A stretch of 64,000 bases of DNA from Mermis nigrescens (Eukaryota > Nematoda > Enoplea > Mermithida > Mermithidae): positions 19,222,706-19,286,705 of the forward strand of contig JAVLUZ010000145.1 in NCBI GenBank assembly GCA_036768485.1, in the 5' to 3' direction. The notes beneath the pieces are model-generated. The model was not told where the DNA came from and did no database searches. It was given only the letters and a program-made list of their open reading frames with translations. A program made the translations under genes and the position numbers. Shown in pieces: positions 25,153 through 35,752 of this stretch (position 1 is its first letter; each line of letters starts with the position of its first letter).

Positions 25153-25966
25153 GGGTATTAGCAAAGAAAAATGCTCCGATGGAACAAAAAAGATTAATAT
25201 ACTTGGCATTGTGGATTATTAAGGATGTAAAAGGAGAGATCAAGGGAAAATCCACCTAAAGTCGCAAAACATGCTAAAAATCACACCTTTCTAAGCAACG
25301 CAAAAAATTGAAGTATATTCTGCGGCCAACAGATTAAAATAAATCTTTAACTATAAAAATGATTGAAAGACCAGCACGTTAGCAATGCAGTAGCTATGGG
25401 GAATGATATCGAGTAAACTAACAGTCTTTCTATGCCAATTGAATGAAATAGCAAACATCGATGCATCCATGACAATCGTGTAAAAATTGTTGGTTTAAAA
25501 CAGTAGGAAAAGGGTAAGTTGACTTATAACAGACTAAATGTACATAAGTACAGTAACAGTCCCGTAACGATTGTGTGCACTAATAAATCGGCCCCTACTT
25601 TGCTTGCTATAACGTTCATAACAAAATAAAACAAATTTGAATATAATACCACTTAGTTTTCTATCAATCAAGATACGAAGCTAGTCAGCGTTGCTACTTG
25701 CCAGCAATTAAAAAAGTAAACATTATAGATTTCGTTTATACACTCTTATCTGAAACTTTGAAGATTATTTAAAAAACACACTTTGTTTGAAGCCGCAGAA
25801 TAACTTCGATTTTTTTGCGTTGCTTAGAGAAAGTGTAATTTTTTGCAGATTTTGCGACTTTAGGTAGATTTTCCCAGTCCCCTCCTTTAACATCCTTAAT
25901 AATCCACAATTCCAAGTATGTTCATCTATTTTGTTCCATCGGATCATTTTTCTTTGCTAGTTCAGA
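25153..25966. mobile_element. Element G, copy 1, with about 175-bp terminal inverted repeats
   Basis: The left arm (25,153-25,327) begins TTAGCAAAGAAAAATGCTCC and includes GATGTAAAAGGAGAG and GTATATTCTGCGGCC. The right arm (25,790-25,966) is its reverse complement, ending GATCATTTTTCTTTGCTAG. The interior of about 460 bp is non-coding. It sits at the same place within the F composite as copies at 33.97 and 49.99 kb, so it may be an old insertion carried along by F or part of it. Confidence 0.8.
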
Positions 25967-26690
25967 TATTACATGCGAGCATATTTAGCATTTCTACTTG
26001 AAAATTGTCAACAACGCAATGAATGAATGATTAAATCCGTGGACTACAATTTTCTTTTAGATATTAGGCTTCATTTAACGCATTTCTATTCATTGTAATT
26101 GTGATTTTGCTTAATTCAATTTTTCTCGAAGACTCATTATTTTAATAATTTGTACACCTTCTTTCTGTATTAGTATACAAAATACCTATCTTTTCTGAAG
26201 TTTATAAAAAACTTTTTTAGATTTTATGTTATCTGTGCTTTCTGACCTTACGAACATTTTTCACACGTTCTGGGAGTCTACCAATTTTTTGGGGTTCAAT
26301 TTCCACGCCCATGTATGAGTGATTTTATATTGTTATATGTGCTTTGATAATTTAATTTTCAATTGATTTGGGAGGTCACGCATATAATTAGTAATAAGCA
26401 ATACGCATACATAATTTTAGTGCAACGCGACCTAAAAACTGATTTATCCCATAATCCTGATCCGGGGCAGATTTATAAACACCAAGCCCGCTTAATTATG
26501 TTAATTTGAGGCAAAAAGGGGCGCATAGCATTTAAATATATGTAGGTACCATTGTAAAACGCATGAGTCCGAGGGTATAATGACGTCATCTTGCTTGCAT
26601 GTTAGGATCGTTATATGGATTTATCTCATTTAGTGCATGAGCACTTAGCAGGCATTCTTCATCATATACCCCCAGAGTGCCATGCTACTC
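25967..26690 (+). repeat. F/G composite tail, copy 1
   Basis: Matches 34,806-35,752. Shared words include CAGATATTACATGCG, CGTTCTGGGAGTCTACCA, AATTAGTAATAAGCA and GGCATTCTTCATCATATACC. The site at 26,645-26,652 (CTTAGCAG) is the unfilled counterpart of the MITE at 35,494-35,718. Confidence 0.8.
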
Positions 26691-26751
26691 ATGATATTTC
26701 AACGTTATGCTTGAACTTGTGTGAATTAGATTGCACTATGTAGGTGGATTC

Positions 26752-28462
26752 TAACGGTACCGTCTCAACACTCCCACCGTCTCAACATTCCCACTGTCTC
26801 AACATTCCCACTGTCTCAACACTCCCACTCGAATTCTCAACACTCCCAGCGTCTCAACATTCCCACTGTCTCAACATTCCGTCTCAACGTCTCAACACTC
26901 AACACTCACGAATTCTCAACACTCCCACTGTCTCAACATCCCCACTGCCTCAACATTCCCACCGTCTCAACACTCCCACTCGAATCTCAACACTCCACTG
27001 TCTCAACACTCCCACTGTCTCAACATTCCCACCTCTGTTTTCCTGTCGCAATGCTAAACGGGATCATATATGAGCATGAACCCCCTCTCGCCCAAGAATC
27101 TGGCGAACTTCCTAGAATTATTATCATTGATACTTTTGGGACTTGATCCCGCCTGGAGCCCCATAATTTTTACGCTGCCCATGATGAACGGTAAATTTCA
27201 CTTAAGGGCGATAAGATTTACAACCTTGCACATATTCCAGTTCAGATTTATGATTTCATATATCATTTATTGATGATAAGATCTACGACCTTGCACATAT
27301 TCTACTTCAACGGATTCCGGATTTTACTGCCACGGGATGCCACATACCACTGTTTCGCGAATTTCAGTGGCGAAGCTATGGTATGTGCAAGGTCGTAGAT
27401 CTTATCACCAATAAGTGATATATAAAATCCTAAATCTGAACTGGAATATGTACAAGGTTGTAAATCTTATCGCCCTTAAGTGAAATTTACCGTTCATGCA
27501 TGGGCAGCGTAAAAATTATGGGGCTCCAGGCGGGATCAACTACTAAATAGTATCAATGATAAGAATTCTAGGAAGTTCGCCAGATTTTTGGGCGAGAGGG
27601 GGTTCATGCTCATATGGTCCCGTTTAGCATTGCGACAGTGGGAATGCTGAGACAGTGGGAGTGTTGAGAATTCGAGTGGGAGTGTTGAGACAGTGGGAAT
27701 GTTGAGACAGTGGAATGTTGAGACAGTGGGAGTGTTGAGAATTCGAGTGGGAGTGTTGAGACGGTGGGAATGCTGAGACAGTGGGAATGTTGAGACAGTG
27801 GGAGTGTTGAGAATTCGAGTGCGAGTGTTGAGACGTGATGTTGAGACAGTGGGAATGTTGAGACAGTGGGAGTGTTGAGAATTCGAGTGAGAGTGTTGAG
27901 ACGGTGGGAATGTTGAGACAGGGGAATGTTGAGACAGTGGGAGTGTTGAGAATTCGAGTGGGAGTGTTGAGACGGTGGGAATGTTGAGACAGGGGGAATG
28001 TTGAGACAGTGGGAGTGTTGAGAATTCGAGTGGGAGTGTTGAGACAGTGGGAATGTTGAGACAGTGGGAATGTTGAGACGGTGGGAGTGTTGAGAAATCG
28101 AGTGGAGTGTTGAGACAGTGGAAATGTTGAGACAGTGGAAATGTTGAGACAGTGGGAGTGTTGAGGAATTCGAGTGGGAGTGTTGAGACGGTGGGAATGT
28201 TGAGACAGTGGGGAATGTTGAGACAGTGGGAGTGTTGAGAATTCGAGTGGGAGTGTTGAGACGGTGGGAATGTTGAGACAGGGGGAATGTTGAGACAGTG
28301 GGAGTGTTGAGAATTCTGAGTGGGAGTGTTGAGACAGTGGGAATGTTGAGACAGTGGGAATGCTGAGACGGTGGGAGTGTTGAGAATTCGAGTGGGAGTG
28401 TTGAGACAGTGGGAATGTTGAGACAGGGGAATGTTGAGACGGTGAGAGTGTTGAGGCACAAT
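26752..28462. mobile_element. Foldback-like element FB1: giant inverted repeat with minisatellite arms
   Basis: The left arm is a minisatellite (26,757-27,035) plus unique sequence to about 27,299. The right arm is the same unique sequence inverted (27,382-27,625) plus a much longer minisatellite (27,630-28,456). The loop is only about 80 bp. Basic units are a 17-mer near TTGAGACAGTGGGAATG and a 21-mer containing GAATTCGAGTGGGAG, arranged in a higher-order pattern. The flanks share GATTCTA (GATTCTAA at about 26,748 and GATTCTAC at about 28,464), a plausible target duplication. There is no transposase frame. Proteins of up to 307 residues predicted here merely translate the minisatellite. Confidence 0.8.
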
Positions 28463-28556
28463 CGATTCTACGCTAGTTTAGCATTAAGTAGGTACACTTT
28501 GATTGTAAACAGACACGTACGTATAGCTGTGGGAATAAGGGGGGACTAGTTCCCAT

Positions 28557-28807
28557 CATATAAGGGCATCATCAAAATTCTGCGGGAAAAGATTTTTCAA
28601 AGGTCAAAAAATTGTCTTATAAATGGTGTGCCAAAAAACACTTTTTTTACGATTCTCATCGAGCACTATGCATTGGCATAAAAAATTGCGAAAAAACAAA
28701 AAACTTCAAAAATTTTATTCTGAAGGGGTGGGGTATTTTAGTATCTGAAGGTGTTCGGCCTCTTGGCGGGCGTACCCTCAAACACCCTTCCCCCATGCCC
28801 ATATGTG
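28557..28807 (+). mobile_element. Family A MITE-like element, copy 5
   Basis: Runs from CATATAAGGGCATC to GCCCATATGTG. The flanks GTTCCCAT (28,549-28,556) and GTTCCCAC (28,808-28,815) agree at seven of eight positions. Confidence 0.88.
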
Positions 28808-28824
28808 GTTCCCACCCCACCCGA

Positions 28825-29284
28825 AATTTTGGAAGTACGAGTATTTTTTACAAGCAAGAATGGATTTCTAGCAAAGTTTTGGGCTGATACTCCCAAAATT
28901 TTCGGACGCTTAGCGCCGGATTCATTGTTTGTGCATGACTTTAGTCTTCGGAAAACCCAACTTTGAGTACGTAAGACATCGTGAATATATCAAAATTGTT
29001 TTGGCTCTGCGCAGAATTAGTTATTTTCCTCGAACATGGGGTCAAGCGAAGACACAGTGTTTATAAAATTATTTATAGAGCTATTTTACATGATTTTTTT
29101 TGAATGATTGAAATCGATTCACAATAGTTTAGAAAATATTCAATTTTTTCCATCTAATCCATCTGTAGAGCTCGATGAGAAACCCTCAAAAACACAATTT
29201 TTATCTATCTCCCAAGTAGATATAAGGTATTTGACTTCAAAACTTTATTCCCACTCAAATTCAGAAAGCCAACTGCGTGCCTGA
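28825..29284. repeat. Dispersed repeat L ending in a K-type terminus
   Basis: Shares blocks with 40,580-40,997 (CCAAAATTTTCGG-like, TAGAGCTCGATGAGAAA, TTGACTTCAA) and, like it, ends in an ACGTGCCTG-type terminus (here GCGTGCCTG). The left boundary is not defined. Confidence 0.5.
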
Positions 29285-29604
29285 TTGTAAATGCCCACTG
29301 GACCGGGCCGGCCGGCCTGAGTGTTAGCTAGGGACTTTATTGATCCAATATAACCTCAAAAAAGGAATTAAAGCTAAAGAAGCATCTTAATCCACAATTT
29401 CAGTGAAATTTTCCGAGCACTTCTGCGCAAAATTTTTGATCTTCATATATATTTGGCCTTTGCTTTGCCTCAAACGCGTTTCATATGCACACATACAATG
29501 TACGGAATGAATGCATTATCTATGGTCTGTTTCAAATAATTTATTGCATGAAATCAAAGAATTTTTATCGACAGTAAATGGAGAGGTTACTGTAATTATA
29601 TATG

Positions 29605-29965
29605 TACAGAGAAAAATGCTCCGATGGAACAAAATTGACATATATATGTACTTGGAACGCATCATTAGTGCATAAAAGGAGGGGCCACACGTGAGCATAG
29701 GGTTGCGGAGTATCCAACCACCCTCCCCCTCCAGAAGGCCGAACGCTACCCTCCCTTTCAGAAACCAAAATAACCCCAGAATTCGATTTTGATTTTTTTA
29801 TTTTTCGCAATTTTTTGATGCCAATGGATAGTGCTTGAGGAGAAACACTAAAATGTTGTTTTTTCGCCATAACACCATTTTTAAGACCATTTTTTAATCT
29901 TTGAAAATCTTGAATCCCCAGAATTTGGTGCTGCCCACACATAGAGGGGACTGTGAAAAATTAAC
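29605..29965. mobile_element. Element G half-copy interrupted by family A
   Basis: The left arm of G (GAGAAAAATGCTCCGATGG ... ATAAAAGGAGGGG, 29,610-29,684) is followed by a complete family A element and then the next G bases (AGGGGACTGTGAAAAA). Uninterrupted G copies read AAAGGAGGGGACTAGG straight through. Confidence 0.75.
29685..29943 (-). mobile_element. Family A MITE-like element, copy 6, inside element G
   Basis: CCACACGTGAGC to GCCCACACATA, flanked by GAGGGG on both sides (29,679-29,684 and 29,944-29,949). The host repeat supplies an unfilled reference site at 34,044-34,051. Confidence 0.85.
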
Positions 29966-30320
29966 CTCTACGTCCAAAACCGCAACACCCCTAAAATGCT
30001 GATTTTTGCCATTTTTAAATGAGCATGTGCCCGCTATTAATTCATATCTTATTATTGCATTATGATCAAATTAACACTAAACGAACACATAAAATTCAAA
30101 TCGCATAGGTATCGGGTTTGTCATACAATTGTTGATGACTTCTTTCAATCGTCTGGGAATGCTATTTATGTACCTAAGTTCTGAATCTATTTAGATGAAA
30201 TACGCTGCACCTTCGCCCATAGTTCGTTCCGATGGCTCCGACAGTGATTCAGTCTCAAACCCTGAGTTGGGAGTAATACCCTCCTCATCCCACCCTATGG
30301 GAATGTGTGATTGTAATTCT

Positions 30321-31140
30321 CTACACTATATAACGAATTGGACTGCGTAGAAACCAAAATTGCGTCAGACAAGCTTCAGAACACGCTAACAGTAAAAAAC
30401 CCGTATACTTTACACTTTTGTGCAACAAACATTGAGTGTGAAGAAATTTTATGGATAGATTCGTATTCTACAACTCGAGGGCAACATTTTTTCTAAAGAA
30501 TTGGCCCTTCGCAAACTGTTTGATGCCCAATGCTCTGGGCGGATAAGTGCTTCTCAGTGTAAACTTTACACTTGTGCTAATAACGCAATATTGGGTGTAT
30601 GGAAACGAAATAAACTAGGATCTGTAACGCTTGAGTCAGGGCACATTTTAAGTATAATTAAAATATTTCGCCTACTCAGCGGAGTAGCTGAAGAAATTTC
30701 GTTTTTCGTCTCGAACTCCTTACACTAAAACGATCACAGATCAAGAAATATTGCTTTAGAAAGGAAAAAATGGTCTTCGAGATATTATAACCTTCTAAAT
30801 GATAAAACCAACTGAACTGAGCAGAAACCAAACTTGAATTAGATAAGCTAAAAACACGCAATGAGTAAAAATTCGGTATACTTTACATTTTTGTGCAACA
30901 ATCATTGAATGTAAAGAAATTTTAAGGTCAGATTCGTAATCTACATTTCGGGAACAACATTTTAAAAAAATTGGCCCTTCGCAAATCATTTGATTTTTGT
31001 TTACATTTTACACACTCACTGCTAAGTCGGCATTGAGCGTAAACAAAAGAAAAAATTGTGCATCGAGTTTCTTAATTATCTATCGTTCAAAAAAACCGCA
31101 CCTCCCAGGTGTGTCGCTGCTGTTGTTGCTGTGAGGGGGG
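30321..31140 (-). repeat. Family F, inverted partial copy
   Basis: This is the beginning of F in reverse orientation. Its outer end (GCACCTCCCAGGTGTGTC at about 31,098) is the reverse complement of the F start block GACACTTCTGGAAGGTGC at 31,523. A block containing ACTTTACA, TTTTGTGCAACAA and GTAAAGAAATTTT occurs twice, about 465 bp apart. It faces copy 2 head-to-head across about 300 bp. Confidence 0.75.
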
Positions 31141-31439
31141 GCACAAAATTTGCACTCGCTGTGATAAACATAAGAAAAATGGTGGCCAAGTATATTATCC
31201 CTAATATCCGGCAAGGCTTTTAAAAAATGAAACCAGATTCGCTGTTGTTTATGTTGTTTATTAAGTAGTGGGTACTGAATCTTAAATTCGTATATTTAGC
31301 GAGGCGATGAATAGTTATTATAGATTTGTTTTTTATCACTCGCCCAATTATAAAAATATTGCTATTATTCGCTGATTTTTACTTCTTTTATGTACGTAGA
31401 GCAAGAACCAATACATATATTTAAATCAGGAGACTAAAA

Positions 31440-33966
31440 ATCATAGGTAGCGCGTTTGCGCGTACCTATAATATACTTGGGTACCCCTAACACCTGTGCA
31501 CCCCCTCTACAGCTATAACGGGACACTTCTGGAAGGTGCGGTTTTTTTAAAAGAAAGATAATAAAAAAATTTGCTGCCCGTGTTTTTTTGTTTCTCTTGA
31601 AACTCAAAACTGACTGTGTAAAGAAGGTGTAAAGTTTTTGTGTAACGTTATAACATGGGACAAATTTTGGGACATTAATAATGCGGCATGTGGACAACTG
31701 AGTATTGATGACTCGAAGAATTGAACAGCATAGGATAATAGAGAGATGAATTCTACAGATGGCGCTTTTTTTGTTTTTTGAAATTCGCATTAGATATCGA
31801 ATGGCAGTGTAAAGAGTGCGAAAATCTGGGGGTGAAAAAGCACTTTTTGGTCGAGTTTTCAACCTGCTTATGTCCGATACTAACTCCGGTTATGAGTTTT
31901 TTTAAATGTTTTCTGACAGAAATGTAGAGCGGATCAAGGGCTACATTCTGCATATAAGTAAAGTCTTCTATGCTCTATGGTGAGTTAGATCCTGGGGTTT
32001 AAAGTTTACACTCTAGTGGATAGTGTAAAAAACTGATTTTAAGTAAGATTTCTCAGCCAAATTTTTCGCTTATGAGTCAGGGTAAATTGAATACAGCAGT
32101 AATAAAGTGCCTCTCAGGGGCTACACATCGCAGCAAACTGCATTTTAAAAAACGCAATATTGTGTTATTTATGGGGGTGTAAAGTTCGAAATCAGAGGTA
32201 AAAAATGGGCGAAAAAACACGTTTTTTTATTAATAAATCGTACCAAATAATTTTTGCAACAGAATTTTTGCACATAGAAACGTACTACGACTCGAAAGCT
32301 ACAAACTGTACCAAACCGAATTTCTTTACACTCAATGGGGAATACGGTACGGAATTTTAAAGTTTACAGTGTTCTAAATGATGGAAAATACGTTTTTGTT
32401 GCGTTTTTTGTTCGCCACTTTCTCCGTCCAGAAGTCGGGATAAGTACAATAGAATAAAAATAAAGTGCTTTATATCGGGTGCATGTCAAAGCAAATTGTC
32501 TATACATTAATATTTAGCGAGTGTAAAGTCAAAATTTTGGTGTTTAAAATGCGTTTCTGTCTTTTTTTTCTGCCTGCTTCTCCGGTTATGAGTCAGGGAC
32601 ACGATTATCAAGTCTGGAAATGGACCAGGAACCAAATTTGATATGCCAGTCTTGGCGCATATGTTTACACTCTACAGTGTTGTAAAGTGGTTTACACCTA
32701 TTGTTAGTTTGCCCATAGAACATTATGGAGACTCAATTTTTTTCAAAAATATTAATCGTAATATCGGAACAATATCAAAATTACGAATCTGACCAAAATC
32801 TTCTTTACACTAGGTGTTTACATGAAGTTTACACTATATATGTATTTATCTTCGTTTTTGAGCATTCCAGAAACCTAATTTTTCCTGGAGTCTAGAAATT
32901 TTCAAAGAATCAAATGTGAGACGTCACGTAGGCGCGTTTGTTTACATCCAACAGTGATGTAAAGTAGTTTACACTCATTGTTTATTTGTCCTCAGACCAT
33001 TGTAGACATGCAAGTTTTTCATAAATGTTGATAATAATATCCGAGTAATATCAGATTAACAAATCGGAATAAAATCCTCTTTACACTAGGCGGTTTTGTA
33101 AAGTTTACACTGCTAATTAATCTTCGTTCTAGAGCTTTGCGGAAACCTGAATTTTTTGCCGAAATCTGAAAATTTACATGGAATCAAATAAGGGACGTCA
33201 GTTGGGCGCGTTTGTTTACACTCAACAGTGACGTAAAGTGGTTTATCTTCGTTCTAGAGCTTTGCAAAAACCAAAATTTTTTGCCGAAATCTGAAAATTT
33301 ACATGGAATCAAATAAGGGACGTCAGCTGGGCGCGTTCGTTTACACTCGACAGTGATGTAAAGTGGTTTACATCTGTGTCTATTTGTCATTAAACCGTTA
33401 TGGACACGTAATTTTTTCATGAATGTTGATCGTAATATCCGAGTAATATCGAATTTACAAATCCGACTAAAATCTTCTTTATACTCATTGCTAGTGTAAA
33501 GTTTACACTATATAATAAGCTTCATTCTAGAGCCTCACGGTAACTTATTTTTTCTCTAAAGTCGTAAAATATATATAGAAACAGATATGATACGTCTGCT
33601 AGAGGCGCATGAAGAGTAGTGTAAAGTGATTAACACGTAATGTTAATTTCTTCTTAGAACATTATAGAGGTTTCATTTCTTAATAAATGCTGATCGTTAT
33701 ATCAGAGCAATATCGAAATTATTAATCCCACTAAAATTCTTTACACTCTTGTGTAAAGTTTAAAATGTAAATTAAGTTGAGCTCTAGAAAGTTTCGGAAG
33801 CATATTTCTTTACAGGATGTTCTACGTAACATAGGAATTACTAATCAGAATGTTTGTTTCTTCTACAACTAGTAGCTTTGTAAAGTTTAAACTATTCAAT
33901 TATTAGAAGAACCGCACAGTAAATGAACTCTAGTATTGTATTTCCAAATCTTGCTAATCAAAAGTG
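31440..33966 (+). repeat. Family F long dispersed repeat, copy 2
   Basis: Starts TCATAGGTAGCGCG with an imperfect hairpin (arms ATAGGTA(G)CGCG and CGCGTACCTAT, 31,443-31,469). It continues with CTATAACGGGACAC and the GTGTAAAG-rich unit series, and ends at element G2. No open frame of coding quality runs through it. Long blocks match copy 3 (37,919-40,205) at high identity by eye. Confidence 0.85.
32662..33720 (+). repeat. About 273-bp tandem units within family F copy 2
   Basis: The GTTTACACTCAACAGTG-like word recurs at about 32,663, 32,941, 33,210, 33,333 and, decayed, 33,610. Each is followed by TTTGTC, ATTRTAGAGAC, TGTTGATCGTAATATC, a GTGTAAAGTTTACAC dyad, and CTAGAGCYTTGCGGAAACC. The 33,210 to 33,333 step is short because a 125-bp segment (33,121-33,245) is locally duplicated (33,246-33,370). 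Copy 3 lacks this duplication. Confidence 0.85.
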
Positions 33967-34795
33967 GGGTACTAGCAAAGAAAAATGCTCCGATGGAACA
34001 AAAAAGGGAATATACTTGGGATTGTGAATTATCGAGGATGTAAAAGGAGGGGACTAGGAAAAATCTCCCTATTTATATGCCAAGAATCGCAAAATATGTA
34101 AAAAATCAGACTTTCTCTAAACAATGCAAAAAATCGAAGTATATTCTGCGGCCTTTGTAAAATGTAAAAGTTTAGTAAACAATTGTTGTAGACATGTGTA
34201 AAAGAGTATCTACATAAGGTCTGTTGCACGTCAGCTTCCGTGTTTCCTACATGCTTTGAACCAACAATATCATCGATTGTCTTGAATGCATCGATATGTA
34301 CTATTTCATTCAATTCGCTTAGCTACTGCATTGCTAATTCGCTGCTTTTTTCAATCAATTTTTTGGTAATTTGAATATTGCTTGCAGTTTGACACTTAGA
34401 ATGGCTGTATCTGCTAAGTGACATGCTTAGTAATACTGAAATACGAACAACTTAATTATGATTGGTTAACAGCATTTCACTTTCAGTCACATTATTAAGC
34501 AACTCAAAGTTGAATGAAGTCTGCAAAAAGTTGCATTATGTAATATGCTTTTAAGATACTATGTCAATCAGAAAAAATTATTCTAAAATAATATGTTTTT
34601 TCAGAGACCGCAGAATATACTTCGATTTTTTGCATTGTTTAGAGAAAGTCTGATTTTTTTACATATTTTGCGATTCTTGGCATATAACATAGGGAGATTT
34701 TTCCTAGTCCCCTCCTTTTACATCCTCGATAATTCACAATCCCAAGTAAATTCCCCTTTTTTGTTCCATCGGAGCATTTTTCTTTGCTAGTTTAT
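33967..34795. mobile_element. Element G, copy 2, with about 180-bp terminal inverted repeats
   Basis: Left arm 33,967-34,155 (ACTAGCAAAGAAAAATGCTC to TATTCTGCGGCC). Right arm 34,606-34,795, its reverse complement, ending TTTTTCTTTGCTAGT. The interior is non-coding. Confidence 0.82.
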
Positions 34796-34805
34796 ATATG
34801 TTCAG

Positions 34806-35752
34806 ATATTACATGCGTGAATATTTAGCATTTCTACTATAAAATTGTCAACAATATTCTACGCAATGAACAAATAATTAAATCCATGGACTACAATTTT
34901 CTTTTAGATATTAGGCTTTATTTAACGCATTTCTATTCATTGTAATTGTGATTTTACTTAATTCAATTTTTCTCGAAGAGCCATTATTAATTTAAAAATT
35001 TGTACACCTTTTTTCTGTATTAGTATGCTGAATACCTATCTTTTCTTGAATGTAATAAAAAAGTTTTTAGATTTTGTGTCATCCGTGCTTTCTGACCTTA
35101 CGAACATTTTTCGCACGTTCTGGGAGTCTACCATTTTTTTGGGGGTTCAATTTTTACGCCCATGTGTCTATGTTTGATTTTATATTATGTATGTGCTTTG
35201 AAAATTTAGTTTTCAATTGAATTGGAGGGTCACGCATATAATTAGTAATAAGCATCACACGTACATACTTTTAGTGCAACGCGACCTAAAAATTGATTTA
35301 TCCCATCATCCTGATCCGGGGGCAGACGCCAGGTCCGCCTAACTGTGCTAATTTGGGGCAAAAAAGGGGCGCATAGCAAGTAAATATAGGTAGGTACCAT
35401 AGTAACACGCATGAGTGCGCGGATATTATGACGTCCTTGCTTGCGCGTTAGGATCGTAATATGGCTTAATCTCATTTAGTGCATGTGCACTTATAGTCTG
35501 TTTCATTTAACTTTGCGGTTTTCTTTTGAATTTAATCTGCATCAATCAGGCTACAAAAGTGGTTCAAACTTCTGATGCAGTGATGCGGTTGGACAATAGC
35601 AAGCGACTCAGCATAAATCGATATACTGTAGAATATCATAACTATACTGTTAGTTTAAACCACTTTTGTAGGCACTTTGAACTTTTCCAAAAACCTAAAA
35701 GTTAAATGAAACGAATTATAGCAGGCATTCTTCATCATATACCCGCAGGGTG
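34806..35752 (+). repeat. F/G composite tail, copy 2 (carries a MITE)
   Basis: Matches 25,967-26,683 throughout, except for the 225-bp element at 35,494-35,718. Confidence 0.8.
35494..35718. mobile_element. 225-bp TA-flanked MITE (Tc1/mariner-like insertion pattern)
   Basis: Terminal inverted repeats TAGTCTGTTTCATTTAAC / GTTAAATGAAACGAATTA, and an inner inverted pair CTACAAAAGTGGTT / AACCACTTTTGTAG. It is flanked by duplicated TA (35,492-35,493 and 35,719-35,720). The sister composite at 26,641-26,652 reads GCACTTAGCAGG with no insertion. Confidence 0.88.

Noticed and set aside
26756..28456. CRISPR-like regular repeats
   Set aside because: The units are contiguous variants without unique spacers, and the genome is clearly eukaryotic. 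The same reasoning applies to family F and the 4.8-kb array.
27536..28461. Long open frames (307 and 283 residues) rich in HSHCLNTP and TVSTLP
   Set aside because: They simply translate the minisatellite arm of the foldback. Two overlapping frames on the same strand are open at once, and the unit lengths vary out of frame.
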